Below are positions 21,130 through 31,064 of a stretch of DNA of 64,000 nucleotides, piece by piece (the first letter of the stretch is position 1; each line of letters opens with the position of its first letter). The DNA is from Schizochytrium sp. TIO01 (Eukaryota; Sar; Bigyra; Thraustochytrida; Thraustochytriidae), in assembly GCA_004764695.1 (NCBI GenBank), contig SMSO01000034.1, positions 885,501 through 949,500 on the forward strand, written 5' to 3'. Under the pieces are notes generated by a model, which did no database searches, was not told where the DNA came from, and worked only from the letters and a program-made list of their open reading frames with translations. A program made the translations under genes and the position numbers.

Positions 21130-22860
21130 CTAAAAGTGTGCACTCAATTTACCCAATTCTTCTTTTGCAGTATTTTCATCTACTTGTTTGTGGAAAATAT
21201 TTGAACTAAGTTCCTCGTATGTGCCGCACACACCAATGTCATCTTGCTCCCCCAAATTAGTAGTAGCATCAACAAAGAGTTTCTCATCTGTACTGAGACT
21301 CCCGTCGCTAAGATAGCTCTCTTCATCTTCGCTGTTCGTAAAAGTATCGAAGTCAAGGTCGCTTTCACTACCTGAACATGCCTCTTTCATGTCGCAATCT
21401 TCATCGCGACTTGTATAGGCATCTCTTGATTTATTTTGAAAACCTTGTCCTTCATTAACTTGAGTATATGGTACATTTTTCATTATCCAGAATGAATTTG
21501 GCATCAGAATTGAAATTGAGTAGCCAACACTAATTGCAAGGCTTGCAAAGAGGGAGAAGAGAATAGGAAAGAATGTCAAAAAAGCGATCGTAAATCTTGC
21601 CCATGATGAACTCCAGCCGAAATATACAAGCGTGACTTTGTTTATTTTAATGGCCATTTTGCGTGCTTTTGCAACATCTGAAGTTTGGCTTCGCCGTCTA
21701 GGAATTGATTCAAGTCCACAGAATATATACGGAATTACGAACAACCCCAGTGCAAGGAAAACCCAGTATTCTGGAATTGAACCATCGTGAGCCATGAGCA
21801 AGAGAAACACAGCAGAAACAAATGCGTCTGACTTCCATTCGATATATTCTGGCTGAAGTACACTTGATGAAAATACCTGTTGTACTACCCAATTAATTCC
21901 TTCAGAGCTGTTTCTTAACAGTGGTAGATTCCCGTACCATCGAGTTTGTAGTAGTAATGCGACGCCAGCCATACTACAGCGGAAGATGAGTGGTACTGTA
22001 TCAAATTCCCACGCTACTAAAAAGAGTAAGTTAACAAGCTTAGCATAAGCCTTATGAGCTTCAAAAGCGGATTTAATTTGCCCTTTAAGAAGTAACAGCA
22101 CTGCCAAACTTTCCACATTGTCTTCAAGTAAAAGAACTAGAGCGTGCTTCCTTGATAAGCTCAATAGTGTTTGTGAGGCTGGTGATCGTGGCTCTTCTTC
22201 TTTTTTACCAGTTGCAAACTTCGAACTCCATGAATTGCTATCCAGGGATGCTGGAGTTGGCATTGAGCAGAATGAAGATGATTCATGATGCTGTGAACAA
22301 TCTCTGTCATGTTTCCATCGCTCTGCGCATGTCGCGTTCATTACTCTATAGACTGCGGCTTGCCACTCTATGTAAGTTTTACTGGGTATTTGCACCGTCC
22401 ATGAGCAAAGCCTCGGATCTGTGCGAGCAAGTTGGTACATTGCTTCGCGACTAAACTGGCGTACCGAACTCGCACTAAGTGCTAGCATGTTTTCTTTCTC
22501 TCGTTCACTTGAAGATGCCCAAAAATCAAGCATACGTGTGTTTCCGTCCACTAAGCTGACCATTCCTCCCTGTGCAAACTCCGATTCTGGGAATGGCTGA
22601 AAGCCCACACGCTCCTGAACCCATGCGGATAGCGCGTCGTTTTTCCAGCTTGGTTTCTTCTTTGCGAGAGTTGAGTCATTCCTAGATGACGATCCATTTG
22701 AAGACGATGATGAATCAGAGCTCGAACCCAGACTTGATGTGGAGAACGGAGACGAGGATTCTTTCATAAATGTAAAAGATGACGAAGGCACTGTTGTAGT
22801 TGGTGATGCGTAGGATCTCTTGAGTCGGCGAGTCTTCATTCTCGGTGACAAAACAGCCAT
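21130..22860 (-). CDS. Uncharacterised multi-pass membrane protein
   Basis: A 576-residue protein I do not recognise. Residues 1-65 are basic and then Ser-rich. The soluble part at about 70-250 includes WVQERVGFQPFPESEF and WTVQIPSKTYIEW. Hydrophobic segments follow at about 272-304, 343-360, 364-383 and 423-450, separated by a basic loop with RRRSQ and KARKMAIKINK. The last 110 residues are strongly acidic and Ser-rich. This gives roughly four membrane helices with probable cytosolic tails. No channel, transporter or enzyme motif is evident. It is unspliced, starts at ATG, and converges with the carrier gene. Confidence 0.75.
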   Translation of the reverse strand: MAVLSPRMKTRRLKRSYASPTTTVPSSSFTFMKESSSPFSTSSLGSSSDSSSSSNGSSSRNDSTLAKKKPSWKNDALSAWVQERVGFQPFPESEFAQGGMVSLVDGNTRMLDFWASSSEREKENMLALSASSVRQFSREAMYQLARTDPRLCSWTVQIPSKTYIEWQAAVYRVMNATCAERWKHDRDCSQHHESSSFCSMPTPASLDSNSWSSKFATGKKEEEPRSPASQTLLSLSRKHALVLLLEDNVESLAVLLLLKGQIKSAFEAHKAYAKLVNLLFLVAWEFDTVPLIFRCSMAGVALLLQTRWYGNLPLLRNSSEGINWVVQQVFSSSVLQPEYIEWKSDAFVSAVFLLLMAHDGSIPEYWVFLALGLFVIPYIFCGLESIPRRRSQTSDVAKARKMAIKINKVTLVYFGWSSSWARFTIAFLTFFPILFSLFASLAISVGYSISILMPNSFWIMKNVPYTQVNEGQGFQNKSRDAYTSRDEDCDMKEACSGSESDLDFDTFTNSEDEESYLSDGSLSTDEKLFVDATTNLGEQDDIGVCGTYEELSSNIFHKQVDENTAKEELGKLSAHF

Positions 22861-24629
22861 CCTTGCCGCGCGAGGAGAATGTAGTCCTCGCTCACGCGGC
22901 TGACCTTCTAAACTTCGCGGGGGCAGTTTCTCAGGCCTGGCACTTATTTTTCAACTGTGTATGGCCTCTATTCTCCAAAGTTCGCACGGTGGCTGCCACA
23001 GCAGACTTAAGATTCAACAAAGCTCTGATCTGCTTAACCCTGGCTACTGTCTGGTTTTCTGAAACACATAAAAAAGGTCTTAAACCGTCGCGAGGTATTA
23101 CTATAATCTCAGGAAAGTCGTCCCCTATTATTACCTTTCTTTGCGTCTGTTGCTCCTCCATGCAACAACAAAGGTCGAGGGAGTTCCTCCTCGGATGTGA
23201 TCCTCGCACTCGTCTTTGCCGCGCTTTCTGCCGTCAGCTTGATCTTCCCTCGCAACTTAATCCGTTTGCGTCGCAATTTTTCGGCTTCTGCGAAGACCTC
23301 AAGACCGTGGTGAAACTTGTAGCTTCGTCTTTCACCGGCAAGAATCGAGTCCGATGAGCCTGCTATGCAAGCTTCTTCCCCACAATACACCCAGGAGCTC
23401 TTTCCACAGGCACGCTACGCAATATATACGCACAGCCCGTTTGAATTCCACCGGGGCTCACTCTCGTGACGCTCGGATCGAATCTGCTTTCGTTCAAGAT
23501 AAATGATTGATTGCCGATCGAGGAATTACTCCTCTTTCACAGATTTTCACTCAATGCCACCCTCCTATCACCCCTCTAATAAGTGCTACTGATCCTACTT
23601 CTACCAGTTGCCTAAAACTACCTAACACTTGTCGGTACTATTAATGAGTAATGAAAACTATAGGAGTGACTCGCTTTCGGGTCCCATGTGTTCAGGGGCA
23701 CAGGGTTCTATATGCAGATATGGGTAAACTCATAGGAGTCGTGCGGGTCTTTCAAAGTGCTTGGTCTCTTTTTTTGGTCGATTTGGGTACATATAAGAAA
23801 AGACCATAGTAGTACAAGTTGTTTCTGGTAGGTAGCTCAATCTCGGGGCCATGACGCATGAAAGCAGAGCCTGGAAACGAGAGATAATCAAGAGACACAA
23901 AAGAATGCATGCAGATGAACCTGCTTCGCGAAATATCTTCGTGGCATTGTGGTTCGTAAAAACTTGGGTTTTCCCCTCTGAACATACTACAGTAATTAGT
24001 TTCTATTTTATAAAAGTGGTATTTTGTGGCAACGAACTCGTGGATCTCTGTGCAGTGAACAGTAAAAATGGCCAGCATGTTGATAAAAGTAGGCTGGCCC
24101 AAGAATATGGCGGATTCCTAAATGAAACTCTCTTAAGAAGTACAGTGCGTGTGTTATGAATGAAGTTGTGGTGATATAGAATCTGGGAGGGACGGTTTTA
24201 TTCCTATCTGAACGATCCCTGCGTTATTTAGCAAACTCGAGCACATGAGTCGTACATAGCCGGGGCTATCAACTTAGTTTGCAAGTGGTTCAACTGAAGA
24301 GTAAAATACTAAAATATGGAAAAATGTGAAATATAAACTGAGTACTTAATTGTGGAGAGTGAAATAATGTGTATAAAATGAGTGGTGATCGTCGTCTTGT
24401 CAGTGGAGGTCTTTTGTATCAAAAGTGAAAACAAGTCAAATTCGTGCTTTTTTGTGCTAGACACGTCTTCTTCTTCTTCACCACTAAAATAATAGGAATA
24501 ACTACGAACGTGCGTGCTACAGAGGATTGTCGAAGTGACAAAGTTGTTTTAAGAAAAAAGAAAGAAACATAGGAAGTGACTATTTCGTCTGGCTCCTCTT
24601 GGAGAAGCGCAATGCCTCAAGCAAATACT
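22861..24629. other. 1.8-kb spacer upstream of membrane protein gene
   Basis: Between two minus-strand genes: promoter of the membrane protein gene, 3' region of the CCCH gene. Overlapping open frames on both strands (23851-24159 on plus, ATG; 23752-24102 on minus, no ATG) lack motifs. An AGTAGTAC element is near 23808. The remainder is AT-rich. No RNA gene was seen. Confidence 0.4.
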
Positions 24630-26270
24630 CTACAAATAAACATTCTGGGGAGCAGCCTGTTCCATAAAAGAAATCGGAGAAGATTCAAAAGTTCTATCCA
24701 TGGACTCAGGGCTTGCTGACCATGGTGAAGATGGTCCAAACTGATTGTGCCCAAAAGATTCCAAAGTTGGGCCATTTAACACTGGCGGCAGGTATGGAGC
24801 GCTCTCATGGGATTGTTTTTGGTGTTTGATTGGTACCTGCGTACTGCAGACATTGGGTTGGTGCTGTTGTTCCTTTTGCTGTAAGAAGCTTAGGATATGC
24901 GGGGAGGACGACGTAATATTTGAGGGCTCAAAGTTGTCGAATGAAGCCGAGGACGGGATGCTACCCTTTTCGAAGTCGATGCTCTCGCGAAAGCGGTATG
25001 CAAGCTCTTCTTCATCATTGCGGGAAAATGCATCTTCATCACCTTCCTCGTGAGGCCAAATGAAGTCACTAGAGTTCGAGTGCATACGGCCAAACCCAGG
25101 TGCACGAGGTTGAAAGAAGGTACCTTGTTGCTCTTGCAGAGGCTGTCCACTCACATCAAGAAAATCTGACGGAAGCTTAAGTGAGTCGTCGGCAAAGTCA
25201 ATGCAAAATCCACAAGGTGTCGCGTTTTGCATAAGGGGGTTAGATGAACACGTGCAGTTCATGAATTCCAGAGAACTCTGACTCAAGCTCGACAATGATG
25301 AGTGGCGACGTGAGTGATACTCCATGTACGGGCCATTGGTATAGTACTGAGAGTCAATGGAACCAGAGCGCATGAACATGCCACCTTCCCCGCCTTGTCG
25401 CTGAAGTTGGTGTTGATGTTGTTGCTGCTGCTGGTGGTACTGCTGCTGCCTAATCATGGTTGGGGGATAAGCAGATGCAGACATCGATGAAGAAGAGACC
25501 GACGAAGCAAAAGAGCCATAGGAAGGCATCGACGAGGAAGAGGCTACTGAGCAAGCTGAGGACAGTGAATGCGCAAAAGACCCAAAACAGTTTTCATCTC
25601 CAAAACCTCGGTTATGAAGAGAGTGAGAGGTAACGTCGTCAATTTCAAGTGAGAGCGGCTCTCCTACATGGGTTACCATATGAGATTTCATAGGAATGGG
25701 AGCAGCAATGGTAGTTCGGCTTTCACGGTCTGCCCAACATACCCCTTCAGGAAGTGCACGCTGTGGTTGTTGTTGTGGCTTTTGCTGCTGTCGCGAATTA
25801 TGGTAATGAACATCTTTAGAAGAACTTGTAGTTGTATCTTCATGTTCCAGGGTGAACTCCGGAGGGCATTCGGCTTCAGGACCTACATGAACCGAGCTGG
25901 TGTTACTTGAAGTAGAGTCCTTGCGGCGACGGGTTTCAGAGTTTGAAGAGGAAGATGATGAAGCAGGATTGATAGGTGCTGCGACGGGCTTGCCTTTGAG
26001 GCGACCCTCGAGCTGGCGACGACGAATATCATTCCACTTTTCGAGCTCACCAACACCATGCGCGAACTGGCATTTTTCGCTGTACGGGCATTTGCCTTCA
26101 CGAACCCAATTACGGCACATCTTGGCCTTGTACCTCGGATTGTGGATAGGGCCTGTAGTCTTCTTGCGACATCTTTGGTCATCTTTTAAGTCAACGCTGC
26201 TGCCACAACAACTGTCACCGCTGCAGCAGCTGCTGACGCTGCTGGTGCTGTTTTCGCGATCACCTGCCAT
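24630..26270 (-). CDS. Single CCCH zinc-finger protein
   Basis: A 546-residue protein with one CCCH finger near the N-terminus: C52, C61, C67 and H71, spacing C-x8-C-x5-C-x3-H, preceded by NPRYKAKMC. This is the tristetraprolin/TIS11-type spacing and lead-in, whose members bind AU-rich mRNA elements. The usual second finger is absent; the following residues (GVGELEKWNDIRRRQLEGRL) match the linker but not another finger. The rest is Ser/Gln-rich and probably disordered, with a Gln/His-rich tract around 275-295 and an acidic segment near 400-420. It is likely an RNA-binding post-transcriptional regulator. It starts at the first ATG and has no visible intron. Confidence 0.85.
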   Translation of the reverse strand: MAGDRENSTSSVSSCCSGDSCCGSSVDLKDDQRCRKKTTGPIHNPRYKAKMCRNWVREGKCPYSEKCQFAHGVGELEKWNDIRRRQLEGRLKGKPVAAPINPASSSSSSNSETRRRKDSTSSNTSSVHVGPEAECPPEFTLEHEDTTTSSSKDVHYHNSRQQQKPQQQPQRALPEGVCWADRESRTTIAAPIPMKSHMVTHVGEPLSLEIDDVTSHSLHNRGFGDENCFGSFAHSLSSACSVASSSSMPSYGSFASSVSSSSMSASAYPPTMIRQQQYHQQQQQHQHQLQRQGGEGGMFMRSGSIDSQYYTNGPYMEYHSRRHSSLSSLSQSSLEFMNCTCSSNPLMQNATPCGFCIDFADDSLKLPSDFLDVSGQPLQEQQGTFFQPRAPGFGRMHSNSSDFIWPHEEGDEDAFSRNDEEELAYRFRESIDFEKGSIPSSASFDNFEPSNITSSSPHILSFLQQKEQQHQPNVCSTQVPIKHQKQSHESAPYLPPVLNGPTLESFGHNQFGPSSPWSASPESMDRTFESSPISFMEQAAPQNVYL

Positions 26271-26919
26271 GATCTTGAGGTGTATTAAACTACAAGGCTA
26301 CTATCAGGAAGGATGTATATGCTCTTCTTCTTGAGAATTGCCGAGCTATTGCAAATCTGGAGACAGTTTTGCAGATGAACTCTATGATATTTTTATTTTT
26401 TTTCTTCAGGCTGACCGACCTGACCTGCTACCTTTACAGCCCAATATTTTGGTATTTGCGTATCTGTGTTTGCACCTTGGGAGGTTTACCAAAGTAAAGG
26501 CCAAGTGCAGGCAGAGTTCGAGCCTTTTGTCACCTTGAGGGATTCTTGGGAGAGAAGGGGGGCGGGGGGTTGGGTTGTCACAATACCTTTGGTTGTATGC
26601 GGACTTCTAGCCCAAAGTTGTGCCAACACTTGCTTGCAATCGCAAGGATGGCCGAATCAGTGCGTGCAAGAAAGAACGGATGTCCGCCTCGACGACTCTG
26701 GCTGCTGGGAGCTTGGCCTCTTTTAAAGAAAATGCAAGTCAAGCCAATCTGTGTCGGTAGTTCCCGTGCTGTCTTCTTTCGAGGCCCAAGGACTCGTCGC
26801 TGGCGAGCTCGAGTTGTAGGCAGGTAGGTGGGCAGTCTTATCGTGAGCTCAACAAAAGTCAGAGAAAGAGAGATAGAACAATTGCTGCAAATGAAAAAAA
26901 TGAAAAAGAAGCAAAAACA

Positions 26920-26954
26920 AACAAAGAAACAAAGAAACAAAGAAACAAAGAAAG
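26920..26954. repeat. (ACAAAGAA)n tandem repeat
   Basis: Four copies of an 8-bp unit. Confidence 0.85.
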
Positions 26955-27279
26955 CCTTCTGTCAAAACGCTTCTGTGAACAATGCTGTCGCTGAGCTTGT
27001 TGCTTCGCAAGCTCCTTAACCTCCTCTCTCTCCGCGTTTGTGTTCGCCTCCAAGGTCACCAAGCTCCTTCTTGGTCTGCCCTCTTCTGATCAGCTCGCTT
27101 CGTTGCTGGTTTGCTTGCGGTTGCCAGGACCGAAGGAATCCAGATACTCAATGAAAAAAAAAACTTTTACTCTCGAGGCGAAAGCAGTTCTTCCTCCTCC
27201 TTTCCCGTAGTAAAGTAGAGCCTATAAAGCCCTTTCCTTCTCTTCTTTTTCTTCTTTAACGTAACAAAGCAAATGCAAA

Positions 27280-27341
27280 AACAAAAACAGAAACAGAAAC
27301 AAAAACAAAAAGAAGAAGAAGAAGAAGAAGAAGAAGAAGAG
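27280..27341. repeat. (ACAGAA/ACAAAA)n then (GAA)n microsatellite
   Basis: Six-base A-rich units run into about ten GAA triplets. Open frames across them are repeat artefacts. Confidence 0.85.
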
Positions 27342-27377
27342 AGCGAGCTCTTTTACTATGTATGTATGGACCGCCTC

Positions 27378-27382
<5 letters not shown>

Positions 27383-27409
<27 letters not shown>
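27383..27409. repeat. (GCT)n microsatellite
   Basis: About nine uninterrupted GCT triplets, only 40 bp from the GAA tract. Confidence 0.9.
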
Positions 27410-27410
<1 letters not shown>

Positions 27411-27659
27411 TCGCTGGCCACCTGCGAGGGTTTGTTTCTTTGTCTGCGGTCGGGCGAGCGGAGATCGGGTTCTGCTTCTGCCTCTGCCGCTCGCCTCCCT
27501 CTTCAAGCCCAAGCAATGCGGCGCTCCCCTAATAACGCCAACCAATGCGACACAAATCAAAGAATCAATCGATGCCAAGAACTGCAAAGCTGTGTCTGTA
27601 TTATGTATTGGTTCCCTCCCTTCATTTTTAATTTAATTAAAGAAAGTACGTATGTACGT

Positions 27660-27718
27660 ATCTTTATTTATTTATTTCTTTATTTATTTAAAATAAAAAT
27701 AATAAATAAATAAATAAA
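27660..27718. repeat. AT-rich inverted repeat of TTTA/TAAA units
   Basis: A (TTTA)n arm is followed by a (TAAA)n arm around TTTAAAATAAAAATAA. It could fold into a hairpin but is of microsatellite type. Confidence 0.7.
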
Positions 27719-28175
27719 ACTTGCAATTGCGAAGGAAAACACTTTTCTACTATGTGTTTACTAACTACTGCCGCGCGAGGTTCTGGCGGAGGAAGCGCTA
27801 AAGGGCCATAAGATCTCCAGATCTCCGGATCTTTTGCATCTCGCTGTCACTTTCTCACGCTGGTTGATCCTCCTTAAGAAACAGACAAACAACAATCAAA
27901 CAACAACAATCAAACAGCAAAAGAACACTAAAACGCCTTCTTCTATGCTACAACAAATAAACAAACAAACAAACAATCAATCAATCAAAACAAAACAAAA
28001 CAAAACAAGCGCCAAAAGCCAACTGGAAAACGCCCTTATTCTTTCTTTCCTCCACGTTCGACTCCTCGTCCAAACGGGATCTCGAGGTTCTCTCTCGCAG
28101 AGCTAGCTCATGCATGCATGATCTGATCGAGTTCCTGCTCGCGATTCCTTCCTCAGTTCGCTCCTTTGAGAACCT

Positions 28176-28250
28176 CGAAGATCGAAGATCGAAGTCGAAG
28201 TCGAAGATCGAAGTCGAAGATCGAAGTCGAAGATCGAAGTCGAAGATCGA
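28176..28250. repeat. GAAGATC/GAAGTC tandem repeat
   Basis: Alternating GAAGATC and GAAGTC-type units, roughly five 13-bp copies, followed by a purine-rich run to 28320. Confidence 0.85.
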
Positions 28251-28335
28251 GAAACGAGAGAAGAAGATTGATACAAAGCAGAAGAGAAGAAAAGAGAAGA
28301 GAAGAGAAGAAAAGAAAAGCGTAAAAGACTCTCTC

Positions 28336-28369
28336 ATTGCACTTATTGCACTTATTGCACTTATTGCAC
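28336..28369. repeat. 9-bp tandem repeat ATTGCACTT
   Basis: 3.8 copies immediately before the 49-nt hairpin at 28371. Confidence 0.9.
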
Positions 28370-28370
28370 A

Positions 28371-28782
28371 GTCTGCGCCCTCGTAAGCCTTGGCTCCAGG
28401 GGCTTACGCGTGCGCAGACCGTTCTCCGTCGAATCTCTAAGCCCTGCGCGGGATACGAGGCTGCTGCGAAACGCCCCTTCGCAGCGAGGGCCCTTCGCTT
28501 CGCCTCGCGGCGGCGGTGCTCTGCGAATACTCGCATCACGAGCTGGCGGCGGTCTTGACGACCCACGGGACCGAAGCGTCAACGGTGGAATCTCCAGCGC
28601 CTCAAATTCCGGGCAGCGACTCCTACCGTGCCCCGCCTCGGGACCGGCCGCCAGGGACAGCTGCGGGCAAAGAGGGGGGCTCTGTGGAACTCCCTAGGAG
28701 GGTGTACGCCAGAAAGAATCTAGAGGTCTCCTTTGTGTACACCCCCTCGCAGAGTGTCCCCGGCAGTTTTGGGGCGAGGGGG
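28371..28782. other. Hairpin-rich GC island, candidate structured RNA
   Basis: Four inverted repeats are visible. (1) 28371-28419: GTCTGCGC and CGTAAGCC pair with GGCTTACG and GCGCAGAC across one 3x3 internal loop and an 11-nt apical loop, giving 16 pairs. (2) 28463-28485: GCTGCGAA/TTCGCAGC with a 7-nt loop. (3) 28700-28744: GGGTGTAC/GTACACCC. (4) 28742-28782: CCCCCTCGC/GCGAGGGGG. Stems 3 and 4 share bases and exclude each other. I could not match this to SRP RNA, RNase P/MRP, U3 or spliceosomal RNAs. Strand and ends are unknown. Confidence 0.3.
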
Positions 28783-31064
28783 TCTCGTAATGGGGGGCAT
28801 TGTGGGAGAGGTGCAGAGGAATCTCGCCGCATCTTTGGCGCCGATGACTGAAGAAAGGAAGAAAGAGTGATTTTGTTCACCAAAATAAAAATTGTATCAT
28901 TTTCTATTTTTTAAAAATAATATGATATATATATATAATTCAATTCACATTTTTTCTCACAAAGAAATATAATAGTAAGAGCAAAGAAAAAAGGAACGAA
29001 ATGCAATTGTTATCGTGAACGAAAGCAATGGATTGACTGACTGATCGGTCGCTCCATCACTCCACCACTCCATCACTAAAGAACATGCACCCAAAGCTTG
29101 CTTTGGGCGGAGAGGAGCATCTCGAAGGGCCGGGGGTCCAGGCGCAGTACTGACCACCAGACTCGACATGACGAGGTTAGATTGCTCCTTCGAGCGAGGA
29201 AAGCGAGCGCTCTTGAGGTGGCGAACTTGTAAGAAGGCTGAAGATCCACAGGTTCCTACGGCCTGCGCGAACTCCACGACGACGACGACTCACACATTCC
29301 ATTCACGACGAGCAGAACTTGGTTTCACGGCAGCCAGAAGGTAGGCGGAGTGTCGCCTGCCTGCGTGCTTGCTTGCTTGCTTGCTCGAACTCCGTCGAGG
29401 ATATTTATTTGCAGGTCGATCAGCTTGCCAGGGGGATGTATGGATGGATGGGTGTCCAGGCAGGGCACACGCCGGGGCTCGTGCTCGACTGGAGGCAGAC
29501 CGTCCACCTGCCGAGAAAGTTCGCCCTGCCCGCCGAGAGCTTAAAGTTCTAAGCAAGCAGGGCGCCGATCGCAAGAGCGGTTTCGTCGCGAAGATCTTGC
29601 CTGCCTGCTTGCAGGGCTCGCGCGGGTTCTTGGCTGGCTCGCTGAGATGAACTCCTTGCGGCCGCTGAGCTTGCCGCTGAGCTTGCCCTCGATCGAGCGC
29701 GCCTGAAGTCAGGGAGGCGCTTCAGACTAAGAGCCCCAGGTGCTAGCGAGCGTGGGCCTGCGCAGCGCATCTCTGGTGTCCGCTCGCGAGGGCACCGCAT
29801 CTGCGGTTCCGCACTCCTCAGAGGACCTCGGGATCCTTGAGCAGAGACCTTGAGCCTTCCGCCTGCTTTCAAAGGCGTACGGTAGCCGGAGCATCGCGAT
29901 GGGCTCTAAGCCCTGGCGCCAATTCGGCGCAGCGCAGAGAACCAGCCTCGCGGTCGCCCACGTGCCGCTGGCGCTGGCGGGCAACTGGCCTCCTGCGGCC
30001 CCTGCGACTCCTGTGGCTCCCGCGACGTCTGTCTCTTTGGCCAGCTCCAGGAGGTCCTCCTCGACGACCTTGGCCGCCCAAGCCCAGAACCGGCGAGGCT
30101 GCGAGGCGATCGATGCCTTCTGCTCGGCAAGCGCGGACCTCGGCGCTGCTCGTACCCTGTGCAAAGCTTCCCTAACATCTTCGCACGCCCGCTCGCGGAT
30201 GCGGGGTTGCCAAGCGGGCCAGCGAGCTAGCTTCCTGAGCTGTAAGACGCTCGCCACCGCGGAAGAGCTCTGCTCTGCTCTGAAATGCCGCTGTTGCTGG
30301 TCGTCGGTCGCACGGCCGAACCTTTGACTGCCATTGAGAACTGCGATGGGGGTCTTCTCTGGCCAGCTTGGGCTTGCGGCGGTGGAGCCCGACGCCCTGG
30401 CGTCTTGCCTTGGCGTCTTGCTGTTCCCGCGTGAGGCTCCAAAAGCAGCCGCGACGCCTGTGCGAGAGACAGACCTCTATACGGCGAAGACGAATCAGTT
30501 CTTCGCTTGGCCAAGTACACACCCACGAGCGCACCCAATGCGGTTCTTGCAGGAAATGAGGAGCAAAAGGATTCGCGCTGCAGTCCGAGGTCTCGAGAGG
30601 CGGGCGGGTACATTAGATTAGAAGCGAGCAAGTTCTGCTCTTTCGCGTGGTCATATGTGTGTATGTAGTATATGTTTGCTCGACTTTGTCAGTCTGATTG
30701 AGCTTTGCGTGGGAAGATAGCTTCGGGTTGACTAGGCTCCCTGACCTCAATTTGACACGGTCGAAGATTCCTTCTTCGTAGCAAAGAGACAGTCGTTTTG
30801 AAGAGCTAAAATTATTTTTTTTAAATTATTTTTTTTAATTAAAAGTTTTTGAAGTTTTGCTTGAAGGTAGTAGTAATTTATTTTTTTTACTTCTAAAAAT
30901 TAAAATTGTCTTGAAAGTAAAACAAGAAGATCAAAATTGTGGGACTGTGTTTCCCATGTTTTCTCAGTTCTTCGAGTGGAAAGTAGGTAGCTATGTTATT
31001 ATGTGGAAATGAAAAGAAAATATGTTTGTTCAAGTTGGGCCAACATCATGCATGCATGGATCAT

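Larger units (their letters stand above)
26271..31064. other. 4.8-kb spacer with two GC-rich islands
   Basis: Between the CCCH gene and the three-flavodoxin reductase gene, both minus strand. It contains simple repeats at about 26.9-28.3 kb. A compact GC-rich island with strong inverted repeats lies at about 28365-28855, and a longer GC-rich island at about 29085-30620. In the latter, frames are open on both strands because stop codons are rare. None begins with a convincing ATG or shows a known domain. A spliced gene or an untranslated RNA could be hidden here. The last 450 bp before the reductase are AT-rich. Confidence 0.4.

Noticed and set aside
23851-24159. 102-residue ATG frame upstream of the membrane protein gene
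   Set aside because: No domain or membrane pattern, and an equally long frame lies opposite; not separable from chance.
27273-27713. 146-residue frame with Lys/Gln, Glu and Leu runs
   Set aside because: The runs come from CAAAAA, GAA and GCT microsatellites read as codons.
28786-28800. TGGGGGGCATTGT shared with 35486
   Set aside because: A 13-base match is expected by chance in 64 kb, and the flanks do not match.
29727-30257. 176-residue minus-strand frame in the GC-rich island
   Set aside because: Begins at GTG with no ATG, and all frames in the island are open; reported as a finding, not a gene.
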